From Myrica gale (Eukaryota > Streptophyta > Magnoliopsida > Fagales > Myricaceae), in assembly GCA_963930655.1 (NCBI GenBank), contig OZ005613.1, positions 12,966,501-13,030,500 of the forward strand: a DNA stretch of 64,000 bases, given 5' to 3'. The stretch's first letter is position 1; each line of letters begins with the position of its first letter. Shown in pieces: positions 36,001-47,659 of this stretch. Under the pieces are notes generated by a model that saw only the letters and a list, made by a program, of their open reading frames with translations, had not been told where the DNA came from and did not search any database. A program made the translations under genes and the position numbers.

Positions 36001-37970
36001 TTTGAGAAGATTTCTACCACATATTAGCTTCAAAGTGGGGCTTGGGATCGAGTTCATGGGTGCTATGGTCTATGGTTTTAATGTTGCAGTGGATTGAGTC
36101 TAATGTATCCCATTATACGTGATCACTTTGATGGTAAACTTCAGTGGAATCTAAAGAATGTAAGGGCTGTCAAGGATTGGGACCTTGATTCCATGGAGCA
36201 GTTCGTGGAATTTTTTGTATTTAGTTACCATGAATGGGGAGGGTATTAGCGGCGTCTTCTAGAGTTTGTCTAGAAGCTTCAGGTAAGATCTTACTATCAG
36301 GAACTGACATGAGGTTATGGTTAGGCTTTCTATGGAGGAATGTTCATCATGCTAACCTCCTGGAAGCCATGTTCTGACTGCGGTAATCTTACAAAGTGGT
36401 GAAAGCTTGGAGTGATTTGGTGCTGCCTATGTACATCAAGGGAGGATTAAGGATCATCTTCAACTCTATTATGTCATTTGTTTTTGCTTTCTCTGGGGGG
36501 CATGGGTGATGACCAAGTCCATTCTAGAGTTCTTTGCTAGTTGGGAAGGTAGCTTTAGTAACATCCAAAGTAGAGTAATATGGAAGTATCTCAACCTTTT
36601 GAGCTTGTGTTATATCCTAGGATGCACCCTTCCAATAAGTTAAATGTCTTCACTTGTAAAAAAACCGTAAATGTTTTGAATTCAACCTTTTGTGCAGAGA
36701 GATTTGACTGAAGCAGGTTAATATTGGTTATATCTCATATTGGCGACACTGCATCAAAGGGGGAAATGATTCAACTGATTTTATGTGGTCGTTGCTTTAT
36801 CCCACTAGGTTATTGCTTTGCATATTGGCAATATGTTCTATGGAGATCTCTTGCCCCCAAAAGGTATCTTTGGGGAAGCCATATATGGCAATTGTACAGT
36901 CGACCTGTGTTTTCAATCTAAAGGATTATGACTTGGTTGCGAATAATAGGCTCAGTGAACTCAACTCTGTAGATGGCATGGTCACCCCCCCCCCCTCCCC
37001 CTTCTTTCCCCCTTCTCTTGCTTCCTTTTTCCTCCTTCACCTTCCTTTCCTTAAGGGAGTCTGAGTTCTTGCTTCTCTTGTTCAGTGTATTGATAGAGAA
37101 AAAATAAATTTGAACTGATTGGTAGTAGTTTTTTGTCGAAGTACTATTACTGAACTAGTTGCTCGAATGATTGGTTTCTTCCTCCCACTCCCTGTTATCA
37201 TATTTAAATTTGGAATTGTGCCATGTTTAACTAATTCCCTGTTGGGTTACTTATTGAAGGTACCAACAGCATACCCATATCCAGATCCTTATTATAGAAG
37301 CATCTTTGCGCCCTATGATGCACAACCATATCCTCCACAGCCCTATGGTGGGCAACCAATGGTATGCCTTCTTTAATTGCATATGCTGATTCAATTTTGA
37401 AAAAAATGCCATATGTTTGTCTAGTGAGATATTATAATAGTGGATGCTGAGACCACACAACGTTTTTTTACCATCTCTCTCACTCTTATCAGATGATTAC
37501 TTGTCGCAGGTTCATCTTCAGTTAATGGGAATTCAGCAAGCTGGGGTTCCTTTGCCATCAGATGCAGTGGAGGAACCTGTTTTTGTGAATGCAAAACAAT
37601 ATCACGGCATCCTGCGACGTCGACAGTCTCGTGCAAAAGCTGAATCAGAAAATAAAGCTATCAAGTCTCGGAAGGTATGTTTTAAGCTCCAAAATTTTGG
37701 CCTCCTTTATTCAACTTTCTGGTGAGTTTGCTTTCATTAGTGAGATTAATTTTGCACCCATATTTGCATGAATCCCGACATGCATTGCAGCCATATTTGC
37801 ATGAATCCCGACATTTGCATGCATTGAGAAGAGTAAGGGGATGTGGGGGTCGGTTTCTCAATGCAAAGAAAGATGAGAAGAATGGGGTGGCATCAAGTGA
37901 CAAATCGCAGTCCAGCATCAATCTCAACTCTGATAAAAGTGATATTGCTTCCTCAGATAGCACATCCTGA
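30079..37970 (+). CDS. NF-YA: NF-YA (HAP2/CBF-B) CCAAT-box transcription factor subunit, YA4/YA7 type
   Basis: Coding exons 30079-30106, 30921-31066, 37260-37361, 37510-37674 and 37791-37970 give 621 nt, 206 aa. All introns are GT-AG with matching phases. The start [18 protein letters not shown] matches the NF-YA4/YA7 branch. The middle is Tyr/Pro-rich ([20 protein letters not shown]). The conserved core has the NF-YB/NF-YC interaction helix ([20 protein letters not shown], ~113-132) and the DNA-contacting part ([20 protein letters not shown], ~148-167). The trimer binds CCAAT boxes in the nucleus. No miR169 target-like sequence is seen in the 3' flank, in keeping with this branch. The final exon contains the start of the DNA-binding module, and the preceding intron ends in a near-copy of that exon start. 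Introns are swollen by LINEs, a SINE and a MITE. Confidence 0.93.
30148..30321. mobile_element. MITE-like inverted-repeat element, copy E
   Basis: It starts 'gtttgtttaccaaaattt' and ends 'aaatttttgggcaaacaaac'. The body 'ggatttgtgaaaagtttg' matches the other copies. It lies only ~40 nt after the donor of the tiny start-codon exon of NF-YA. Confidence 0.65.
30468..30645 (-). mobile_element. Probable tRNA-derived SINE in an NF-YA intron
   Basis: On the minus strand an A-box-like AGTGGTATCATCG is followed ~65 nt later by a B box AGTTCAAATCC, and the sequence ends in an A-rich tail (ACAAAACAAAAAACAAAAC). No target duplication was resolved. It is a different family from the SINE at 9918-10114. 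Confidence 0.5.
31424..32685 (+). mobile_element. L1-type LINE, strongly 5'-truncated, in the second NF-YA intron
   Basis: 1262 bp covering the region after the reverse transcriptase: [38 protein letters not shown], the zf-RVT region ([18 protein letters not shown]) and a tail 'cttacttataaaaaa'. Perfect ~18-bp target-site duplications 'acatttccattcttagtt' flank it at 31406-31423 and 32686-32703, the first base of the right copy being indistinguishable from the poly(A). It has several stops. Same family as the LINE at 26285-29255 and also in sense orientation. Its first ~26 nt duplicate an internal segment at 31629. Confidence 0.9.
33000..34420. other. NF-YA intron sequence, no feature recognised
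   Basis: Unremarkable intron DNA. No element borders, RNA gene or coding frame could be supported. Confidence 0.4.
34420..34660. mobile_element. Foldback/MITE-like element in an NF-YA intron
   Basis: The left arm at ~34437-34512 contains 'gaattcggagagagata' and 'gtggaccctacat'. The right arm at ~34560-34650 carries the reverse complements ('tatctctctccgaatttta', 'atggggtccac'). Outer ends read 'aggcttgga' and 'tctggcttgg', so the exact borders are uncertain. Non-coding. Confidence 0.6.
35103..35554. mobile_element. MITE-like element in an NF-YA intron
   Basis: It starts 'gcttgtgtttacctaaa' and ends 'cttttgtaaacgaacatgcc', an imperfect inverted repeat related to the ends of the Tourist-like element at 23406. 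AT-rich interior, no ORF of note. Confidence 0.5.
35990..36668 (+). mobile_element. Decayed L1-type LINE remnant in an NF-YA intron
   Basis: Around 36110-36230 one frame reads [20 protein letters not shown] and [13 protein letters not shown], matching the equivalent segment of the LINE at 31424 ([11 protein letters not shown] ... [10 protein letters not shown]). It ends 'cttcacttgtaaaaaaacc', like the family tail. It is heavily broken, much older than its two neighbours, and in the same orientation. Borders are approximate. Confidence 0.4.
37758..37790 (+). repeat. 33-nt near-copy of the last NF-YA exon start, within the intron end
   Basis: The sequence 'ccatatttgcatgaatcccg' occurs at 37758 and again at 37791, where the last exon begins. 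The first copy lacks 6 nt (tttgca) relative to the exon and ends in the 'gcag' acceptor. The two starts are exactly 33 nt apart, and the intron copy reads [11 protein letters not shown] in frame with the exon. Confidence 0.85.
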
Positions 37971-38600
37971 AATTTTGGAAGCAGAGGCAAAGCATGCAAT
38001 GGCCTGCACAATCAACAGTGACCATTAAACAGAGGTCCCATACCTGCCCCAGTGGTCTTAGTGTTGCTTAGATGTGGATTGATACTCAGAATTCCGTAGC
38101 GTGTATAGGTTATCATGTAGTCAGTTTGTAGGGAGGTCAGAAATATGTTATTGAAGCCCAGTGGAGACGATGTTCTTCATTATGTATTTCTTTTTAGAAT
38201 GAGCTCTTCTTTTTCTTTTTCTTTTGTTCCTTTTTTGCTTTTTAGGGGGAAAGTTTAGTCTCTATATGGGCATTTGTTTCCTCTTAAATCCGTGACGAGG
38301 TCAGGGCTTGCGTATACAAACCGATTGAGTCAAGTTGATTGCCTGGTGTGGTCGTGTTTAATCTGCTGATTCACATTGTTGTCAACTGGTAGAATTAGCT
38401 AGATTGGCTTTACCGGACATTGCGTGCTCTATGCTGGTGATTGTCATAGTAGCTATGTAATATATTTGTACAAAAGTGCAAGGCTAATGGAAGTGCAGAT
38501 ATCTTTTTGGAACTACCAGAAAGTAACCAAAAATTTAGTCATTTATATGGAGGGATTACCTAGTAGTTTTCAGGAATCTATCCTCGTTTTGATTTAATTC
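37971..38600 (+). other. NF-YA 3' UTR and downstream flank
   Basis: The T-rich stretch with 'ctttttcttttgttcc' after 38210 is typical of a plant 3' end region. No miR169 complement was seen. The poly(A) site is not fixed. Confidence 0.4.
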
Positions 38601-41161
38601 AATAATTTTCTGGAATCTCTTGAGCAGGCTTGTCCAGGGAGGGGTAGAAAGTCCCAGAAAGACTAGGCGGCATCATAGGAGCTGTGATAGTTACTGGGTT
38701 AATTCAATACTGGGTAGAGCGTGACTTCAATCCAAACTCGCGGAACTATTATCTGTTGAGTGAATTGCAGATGAACCAGCTGGGTCCAAGTAGTTAGTTG
38801 GTCGTTCCCTCTCTGAACTCCTCTCGTTATTGGGAGAATAAAAAAAATGGAGGAATTGAAATAATGAGGTCGAAAAGGTGGGTTCTAGTACTCTTGGAGC
38901 ATTGCCAATTGACTAATTGGGTCATTCAAACAGCACGATATTCCTCAAATTATCGCTTGGACAAAGATGGGATGGGATTGGGGTTCTCAAAATTTCAACA
39001 CGTCACTGTTCCTTTCTTTTGTTTTACATTATCTGATTCCCGATGTTTCCACCGTGAAATCATTCCGAATTTGACTACAAAATCCCGGAACGTTGTTTGG
39101 ATTTGTCTTCTTAGAAACTGCATGATCTTTTTTTCACCTCTTACCTGAAGTTGTTGGGTCTGGAATAAGGACTTTTTGGACATGCACTTCTGCTCGATCG
39201 TCTCTGTTCTCTTCCCGAATGATGCTACCTACTTTAAACCCGCATGACCAAATAGAAGTAAAGTTTCAGTAAGCTGTAAGCCAAGCAGTCCCATCACAAG
39301 CAGGGAGAGAGAGAATGGTGTAGCTATGGGTGTGAGTGTGTGTTTGTCTTCACTTACTTTCAGATAATCTTCACGCCTGAGAGCGCTAATTGTAAATTAA
39401 CTCATTTCCTCCTACATGCATGCATGCATGGTTTTCACATGCCAATCTAATCAAGAGAAAGCAAAAATCAAAAGCTAAACCCTACTGCATGCCTATTCAT
39501 GTCGGATTCAAAGCATTGGATTGTGTTTCGATCGTCAAAATAGTATACGGCTGAGGACTGTATATATGTTTTCCTACCTTTTGTGGCATTAAGACTTGGA
39601 GATTACTCTTGCACAACACCGGCCTATTCATTAAACTGTGTCTATTCGATCAATTATTACCGCACTTTGCTTTTTTAATGCCATTCTTTTGGTTCATTCT
39701 TGTATGAGCTTAATCCTATTTGATTTATGATCACCGACAACCTTTTTTTTTTGCTAAAATCAAACAAATTATGCAACAAAAGCCTTCACTAGCGCCTGAA
39801 TTTCCTAGCTACCATTTGTTTTTTCAGAAAAGCTTTCGGTTGTCTGTGACAGTTTCACCCAAGTCTCGAGCCAATAGAGCTAATATGTTTTTTTTTTTTC
39901 TTATTTCTAGGCCCAATAGAGACCTGGGTGATTGTTTAGATTGTGCTTAAAGTTTTTATGAATGATGGTCATCAATAATATTCAATTTATTAGCTTATTG
40001 ATTTTATGTTCTACAGCATCAGAGCCTGATCAAGACAGTTTTAACCTCCACCCTCACACGGATAGAAGTAAATAACCGGGAATTAATTATAACTCGTGAA
40101 AAACAGTTTTAAGGAATAGTTCTTCTATCCTTGTAATTTTTATTTCTCGAATTGAGAGATATATAATGAATCGAGATCTTCATGCATATAGATACAAATG
40201 GTCCAATTAGAGCAAGATTTTGCATACAGATACAAATGGTCTAATGAGAGCAAGATTTTTCAACAACATTTGGAACATTTCATTTCTAAACCGAATTTAT
40301 AAGAACCACTTTCATTTTCAAGTAGTGTTCGATCGATTATGTATTGATCAAATATTCGATTGATTGGTCTAAGATTATCAACAAAAAAATTTGTCTAAGT
40401 TATTTCTTTTCTTTTTTGTTCAAGTTTCTTTTCTTTTTTGTCTAATTCACTTCCTTTTTTCTTTCGAAAATATCCTCATCCATAAGTTCAAAATCCACAT
40501 ATGAATTAATGAAAGGTTCGAATGATCAACTCTGCAATCAGTTGTTAGAAATAATAGGTCTTCAAATCGTTTATTTGAAAAAATGACAACTCCTCCCTTT
40601 GCTTTGCTGGATTATTGTCGATCTAGTCATAAAAAACTAATTTTTCAGGAATTTTAGACCAAGCTTCTAACTAATGGTTTTTTAACCGAAATGCATCAAT
40701 CCATAATATTAGTATACCCGCTCTCCAATCTTATTGGTTAATAATGATACACGTAAGTATATAATGATATTGAGCTGCTTTTTTTTTTTTGTCTCAAATA
40801 CTATAAGGCCAAAGTTATTATAACTCTCAGAAGACTGCCCTATGATCCATGGCATCAATTCAAGTTGCGAGGTTTAATTTACAAGCAGATGTTATATTAT
40901 ATATTATATATGGATCTGCTAAGCCCATGAGCGCTAGGCATAATAAATTCATGAGCCGCTGGTCGATTGAATGATTCCTTCCATAGCTAAAAAGGAAGAG
41001 AGAGGTTTGTAATTGGAAGTGAATTTGCTTGCAACATATTTATCCAAAACGCTAGAGAAAGCCAAACAGTACCAGTGCTAACAAATATATAAAATGGAGC
41101 TGAAATACGTTTGAATAAACAAAAGGGAGTCATTGCCTGTAAATCCTAATTGTAATACATA
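38600..41161. other. Intergenic stretch, no gene seen
   Basis: Contains a (catg)n run at ~39415-39430 and two direct copies of a ~38-nt unit with 'gatacaaatggtc' at 40183-40260. A 116-codon ORF at 38798-39148 shows no recognisable domain and is taken as chance. Confidence 0.4.
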
Positions 41162-41359
41162 TGTTGGAAAATGATAATAGATGTTGAAATGTAAAGAGTC
41201 CCACATTGCTTAGCAATGTGGGGAGTAGGAAAATGTTGGGTTATAAATATAACCCTCACTTGTATCTTTATTTTCATAAATGAGATGTAAACAAATCTAA
41301 TTGGGTTTTTCCATTGAGTGTCTCATTTATCTAAAGTAATTTTTTTTTTATTTCTAACA
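41162..41359 (+). mobile_element. Short solo-LTR-like (TRIM-type) fossil
   Basis: 198 bp starting 'tgttggaaaatgataatag' and ending 'tttctaaca', i.e. TG...CA ends with a short inverted repeat. It contains the palindrome 'cccacattgcttagcaatgtggg', which is common in small plant LTRs, and a TATA-like 'ttataaatataac'. No coding part and no clean target duplication. Confidence 0.6.
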
Positions 41360-43377
41360 ATAAGAGGGGGCGGGGGAAGACTTGTTAAAAGCCATTAATT
41401 TCTCAGGGAGATCAGATCCACGTTATACTTTGGAGATGATCAGACCATGGCTCCCCAAGCTTTTTGGAATCCTTCATAATATATATAGCTTTCAATTTAA
41501 CGGCATATTTCAGTGAAATATATCCATGAATTTCCCCCCACTTCTAAAACTGTGGTTCCACCTCTGTCAGTAGTAATCCCTCTCTAATCACTCCTATGAG
41601 GACACCAAATTAATTAAACAAAAACGACTGCATGCACGGCGCCGGCCGGGCGATATGTATGTCATGTTGACGACTGATTAATGTTGCTACTAATGTTGCC
41701 ATTTATTGCAGTCTCACTCATCCCTGTAATCTTGATTCCCTCCGTTTTCCTTTCCTTTATCCAGGGTATTGACAGATAAAATTCATATACTTTAATGCCA
41801 CTCCTAATCATAGCCAAGTATTTTATGATATTGTGCTGCATATAATTAGAGGCAAAGATATATAGTTCGATTTTCCCTCACATGAGCTAATTCCTATCAA
41901 GTTCGGTTCGTCCTTCCTAGCCATGCCACCTTAATTTACATCTCTTTTCTTGCATGGACCCAACAAACACCTCACTCAGTCGAGAGAGGGGGGGGGGGAG
42001 AGATGTAAAATGGAAGCAAAGGCGCACAATTCAATCTAGAGTGAGAAACGTGGTGGGTGTGGGGTCCTGTTTGCGAGAGTCGATAACAATCTTTTGGTGC
42101 ATGGCAAAATGGGGTCGCCTTCCTATCCACCAAGATAACTTTTTGGGTCCCTCAGACGGGGCTGGAAAGGGACTTTCACCACTGTTAATTTTGCAAAATC
42201 ACGCAATGTGATATGGGAACATGGCTTATACTGGGCCTGCCCCAACGGTGGGGTCTCAGTGTCCTGGATCCCTTATTTGTTTGTCCCTTATCTTCCAAAA
42301 AGGAGAGGTAAAAGAGAGAAAAGAGAAGCAAAGGGCTTCATCATCCTGAGATAGCCAGGGAGACAAGAAAACACCAAGTGAGTCTGTGTAACCATTGACT
42401 CCACCTTCAGCTCTCATCATAAGACCATTAAATAAATATATCTATGTTACAGAGAGAGACAGAGAGAAAGAGAGCGAGCCAGCTTTGGAGGAGTGTTTTC
42501 AAGCTTTGGATGCTTTCAAGAATGAGACCCTTTTCTGTAAAAATGTCAACCTTTGTGAAATCTAAAAGTCAATTGCTTTTCTCTCTTCCACTCTCTCTCT
42601 CTCTCTTGGATTCTTCTGAGTGAAGGGATGAAGGTGGGAAACACTCTCAATTGTCACTAAAAGGGGTGGTTGGTGAGGTCGTCCTAACTCCTAACCAGAA
42701 AAAGTGAATTTTAGGGTTAGATTTTGCTTTGAGGTTTGAAAACTTAATAGAAATCGCTTCTTAGGGTTTTAGAATCTAGGTTGTCAGCCAGCATGTTATA
42801 ACATACATTAATCTTAACCAAATGAGCTAGATTTGAACCCTTTTAGTTTATTCCTTTCGTTTAGTTACTGGGCACGTACGTAGACAATGAGAAGAAAGGA
42901 AAACAAGTTGAATTCATGATGACACTGCACATGAAATTATAAGATATAGATCAGGTTAGTACTCCCATTTCAATTTGACCTATAAAAGTCCTATAGCTAG
43001 ATCCATGATGCTGCGCTTTCTCACTTTTTTTTTCTCTTTTTAATATTATAGGATCATCGACGTTTTCAAAACTGAAGAGTTACACGTACGTAACAGGAGG
43101 CTAGCTACTCCGGCCTACTGTGTATATATCTTCGTATATATTTCTGTGGAATCAGAAAAGCAAAGAAAAGCAAGTCGTTTCTTGCGTGAAAGCTTGCCGA
43201 CCCCAAGCTCCTCTACTTTTAATCAGCGGATCATCGATCCATTTGCTTCAAAGCGGTATAGTATTTAAAGCACCATGTAATTTATTAGCCTTACATGACA
43301 CTCATTACTTTCCTTCGTATTTGATATTCGTATAATTAACGCAAAACCAAGGTATATGTCCTTTTAACTCTTTAGAT
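41360..43377. other. Intergenic stretch with GA/CT microsatellites
   Basis: GA/CT-rich tracts occur at ~42450-42475 and 42587-42607 and a G run at ~41989. No gene is seen. It could contain distal regulatory DNA of the HD-ZIP III gene, but nothing specific is visible. Confidence 0.35.
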
Positions 43378-43597
43378 GGAACATTCCCCCGACTGTATTA
43401 TATATATATATATATATAGTATCATATTTTCGTGCACTTATATCATGTTCGTCTGCGTCTATTTATATACGCAGACGAACATGCACTGTTCTTAAACTCC
43501 GCATGAGCCATGCTTCGCCCAGATCATGCTCAATCAATCCCTTGACGAACGAGGTCAGATATAAGTGCTCGAAAATATGATACTTTGAATGTTCCCC
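43378..43597. repeat. 220-bp foldback with an internal 15-bp perfect hairpin
   Basis: The outer arms share 'agtatcatattttcg' then 'gcacttatat', near 43419 and inverted near 43558-43585, and end in 'ggaacattc' / 'gaatgttcc'. Inside, 43444-43458 (catgttcgtctgcgt) pairs perfectly with 43469-43483 around a 10-nt loop. It could be a small inverted-repeat transposon or a hairpin-RNA locus. Confidence 0.65.
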
Positions 43598-45680
43598 TGA
43601 ATACAGATGCTTAATTTTTCCACAATATTGGTATCAGATCAGTATGTGATATATATCCATTTGGTGGCTTTTGGAAATTTCATTTACATGCACTAAGAAA
43701 AAAGTGGCCACTAGCTAGCTAGACTAGCTAGTAATCGCAATATTTCTCACGGAATGACTTTGCTTAAGCTGTACTTGAGTGTTCAATTTTAAGCCCTACC
43801 CTCCAGCGAAAGGGCGCCCGGCCCCCGTGCCGTCCTCCCACTTTTCCTTTTTTCTGGTTTACGGGCCTCGTCTCATTTGATAGTGGCCCTCATCACTTCT
43901 TTTGAATCAAAGTTAGTGAGCCAGTACTTCTGTGTACTAGTGGTTTCACAGGAAAGTCGCCATTATTATAAGCACAAAATGCAACATGTTAAATCCTCTC
44001 CACTTACATCATCATGTACCATTCAATATGTCACACGCTGTTGTATCCATAGAAGAATTTGATATGGAAAGGAGAAGAAAAAACTTAGAAAGCAAAGAGA
44101 ACGATAATTAATTAACACATCGATGTCATGTACTATAAAAAATCATGTATATATATATTTTACACCTTCTGTCAAGTTTTTTTTTATCAAATTAGTTCGA
44201 AATGACGATAAAGCCCCCAACTCAATTTGTAAATGTTCATATTCTATCAAGGACATTGTTGTCAATCTATTAAGCCTGCATGAAAATTATTAAAAAAATA
44301 AAAACTCAATTGTTGTTCAATTTGATGGAAAAAATTGACTGGATGATGCAAAGTATAAATATCTTACCATTGATAGTTGGAGATCATGCAATGTGTTAAA
44401 ACTTATTACTCAATGCTCATGATACAATTTGTCACGCCCCTATAATTGATGTGTAAAAGTGTATTTATATATCCTATTAGACATGTTTTAGTTAAAATAG
44501 ACTAGTACTTCTGCAACGATGTATGCTTTTGTACGTACGTGGAAAAACATGTATTCTCAATAGGCCTGCATTGATTATCAAGGACTTTCCTAGAGGTACA
44601 CAATCAATAGAGAAATGCATGCGTACGCTTTATAGTCCTCATTAGATTTGGAAATGACTATTCAAGCCATCGATCGCTAGCTTTTTGAAAAAACAGAAGG
44701 ATTAATACCTGATGGTTCGAGTGGATGGGATTAGTGTATATATATATGCATGTAAGACTGATCAGACCAATGAACTTGGTCACCATCATGAAGAGACGCA
44801 TATGATATCTGCCATCACAAAGATTCCATGAATATTTGGTGATCAGCAAGCTCTAGAGGTCGTTTATGATCTTATTTATTTAAAAAGATATATACTATTT
44901 AATTGGACAACACATTAACGCACTCCAATGGATGCAGAATTAGATCACAATGCATGGCCAGGTAGGAGGTTGCACGTCAGGGGGGTGCATGAGGGATCCC
45001 TTACCTCCACCATTTACAACCCCTTGTGCTAGGGCAAGGACTGACCTTTTCCCCCTTAAGTTCTTATATATTGTCTATTTTTTAAAACAAAAATATTTTT
45101 TTATTTCTCTTTTTGTTTTTGTTTTTAAATATGATGTTAATTTCTACATTTTAACCTCCAACGTGCATGGCACATATATACCACGTATATACATCAGCCT
45201 ATTTCCACGACCAATAAGCCTATACCTTTATCTTTCTTATCCACTTCTATTATTAATTACAACACACGGTTAATGTACGAAATATAAGAGAAGTGCGTAC
45301 CACAGAGTATCATGTTTAGTGATAATTTGGGTAATTAATTAAGTTAATCTCACATGTATTGGTTCTGATCCGTATATTATACGTACACTAATTAAAGATA
45401 CAACGTTGGTCATGATCGATATGTAGAATCCAATTATCATATTGGCCAATTTGAATATCCCCAAAAATATCGAAACCTTGACTCCATAGAATACATGATA
45501 TCAAATTGATTAATCCATCTCCTAATTTGATATTTAAATAAATTCTTCTTGAAAAATATTTTTCTATATATGATAGATAAAATTGAAGGATGATCATATT
45601 TTTCTATATAGTTTTCTAAAATTGAAAAATATTTTTCTAAAATTGAATAATCCAATTTGAGTAAAAATTTTGGAAGGATC
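43598..45680. other. Intergenic stretch, no gene seen
   Basis: AT-rich, with several 'tatatata' tracts (for example ~44735). No coding frame or element border is supported. Confidence 0.4.
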
Positions 45681-46085
45681 TAAATCTCATGTTGGCCCTC
45701 CCCTCCTCTAGTGGGATAGACAATGTGCTATAAGCTTCCACGTCTAGCTAGAGCATTGCACAACTGCACAAGCACAAGGAGGGCACTATGCCCGCTTTGC
45801 TCCAACCCTTCCAAGAGGGACTTGCCTAAGTGATCAAGAATAATACCCCCTTCTTGTGCTATTTGAGTGAAGCGGTCGTAGAAGGCCACAAGCGGAAGCA
45901 ACCGATGCTTTGGTCATTCAGTTGACTCCCTCTCCCAACAATACGGCTTTCGCAATAAGGGGAAGCAGCTGATCTCCCTGGTGTTAAACCCTAAAATCAG
46001 GGGAGGGCAAGGCGATCCCGTTTGTGCAGGATGTGAGGGTCCCCCGTTACGATGCCATGCAAGTGGGGAAGGTCACCGATCGTAC
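45681..46085. other. GC-richer block, possibly organelle-derived
   Basis: This ~400-bp stretch has about 50% G+C against AT-rich flanks and a wording ('gaagcggtcgtagaagg', 'aagagggacttgcctaag') that recalls plant mitochondrial intergenic DNA. It has no ORF of note. Origin as nuclear-inserted mitochondrial DNA is a guess; it may be a retroelement interior. Confidence 0.25.
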
Positions 46086-46344
46086 CAATTTGCTTTTCTT
46101 ATTCTTTTACTAGAAGAAACACTGAACAATGGGATTATGTTAGAACATTTCTATTAAAGGAAGGTTTATGGGACTCCTATTTATGTTGAGCCTACGTTTG
46201 AAGCAGTATTTTTTTTAAGATAAGCTTTGAAATAGTTATATTTACTAACTCCAAAATTACAAATTTGAAAGAACTCGCTCAAAATCCAAATGATATTTGA
46301 TAATATCCTGTAAAAACATGTTGTAGATGAACACAACCATTTTT

Positions 46345-46736
46345 TGGGTTAAATACACTTTGCACCCTCTAACTATGGGATCTTTACACTTTGTACCCTA
46401 ATCTATTATTTTTGTCACATTGCACCCACCAACTATTGATTTTAAACACTTTACATCTTCCTTTAAAAATTTCGATTAATTTGGATGGAAATTAATTTTT
46501 TGACGTGTGAGTTTACAATTTTATCCTATATTTTTTTGGCAGTGACTATTTCATGAGGTTAAAATTGTAGTTTTTAGACCAAATAATAAATTTCTATCCA
46601 AATTGAAGAAAAACATGTAACGGAGGGTATAAAGTGTTTAAAATCAATAGTTGGTGGGTGCAATGTGACAAAAATAATAAATCAAATCCAAAGTGTCAAT
46701 ACTCTAAAATTAGAGGGTGTACAGTTGTATTTATTT
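46345..46736. mobile_element. Inverted-repeat DNA element (MITE-like, Mutator-type style)
   Basis: Long imperfect inverted repeats: 'ttaaatacactttgcaccc' at the left pairs with 'gggtgtacagttgtattta' at the right, and 'tgcacccaccaactattga' pairs with 'tcaatagttggtgggtgca'. About 390 bp, non-coding centre. It lies ~1.2 kb upstream of the HD-ZIP III start. Confidence 0.75.
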
Positions 46737-46879
46737 TTTAAAAAATGAAGAAAATTTTATTTTCCAAACATGTCCACTTTTATATTTTTCTAGGCATATT
46801 GTTTTAAACATGCCCATAATTTACACAAAATAGCCATATTTCACACAAACAATTTTGGTGGATTTTCACTATACTTGTT

Positions 46880-47659
46880 TGTCCTTTTGTTTTTATTCAT
46901 CCTTTCCATTTTCCGAGAGGTGGTCCATTTCTTTATGTCTCCACGCCTCCCATGCGTGCCTCTCTCTCTCATTTGGCAGCATAGCTACAAATGGTTTTGA
47001 TTCCGCTATCATGCCTACATCACATCCCATACATACATACATTGACATGGGTGCATCATCGCGCAAATGTTTCCTCCGAGAGAGAGAAACTGACGCTTAG
47101 CGAGAGAGAGTGTGGCAGGCTGTACTGTACTGTAGCTTTATCTTTTTCCGAGAGAGAGAGAGCAGCGACCCATTTGTCAAAAAACGTCTCTCTGTGGTCT
47201 GGCAGGCCAAAATCAGCTCTCTGCCTTCTTCTGCTCTCATTTATTCCTTTTCGTCTTCGTTCTTTCTCTCTCCCTTCCCTTTTTTCTTTGAGAGAGGGAA
47301 AGGGAGCGTTTTTCTCCCAAACACAAAAGTGCAGGAAAGGAAAAGGAGAGGCAAGACAATGCTTACGCTGCTACTCGCATAGCCAGAAAAAAAAAAAAAC
47401 ATAGGCATGTAGCCAGGTGGCCTTTCATTTGCCATTGGCTGTTTGTTTTTTTCTGTTTGCTTTCACTATCACCTTACAAAAACAAACACAAGCACACTCT
47501 CTACCTTGGCTTTCAATCTCTTTCTTTGGGTTGGTTCTCTCTCTTAAAATTCTCGAGAGTGGCGTCTAAGATAAAGGCCACAGGACCCCCTCCCTTATTC
47601 TGAATTGAAGCTCTTCCCAGCTTTTGCTTTCAGAGAACGAGGAAAGACCTCAACAGCTG
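46880..47659 (+). promoter_or_regulatory. Proximal upstream and leader region of the HD-ZIP III gene, GA/CT-rich
   Basis: GAGAGA and CTCTCT clusters recur at ~46961, 47079-47110, 47151-47162, 47262-47300 and 47536, with little AT-richness. Such tracts bind BBR/BPC (GAGA-binding) proteins in plants and are frequent in plant leaders. The transcription start is not visible. Confidence 0.4.

Noticed and set aside
37971-38600. Possible miR169 site in the NF-YA 3' region
   Set aside because: No segment resembling the miR169 complement ('catccttggct' core) was found; the protein belongs to the branch that lacks the site.
38798-39148. 116-codon ORF downstream of NF-YA
   Set aside because: No domain, hydrophobic and Cys/Phe-rich in a random way, no leader or splice signals; judged a chance frame.
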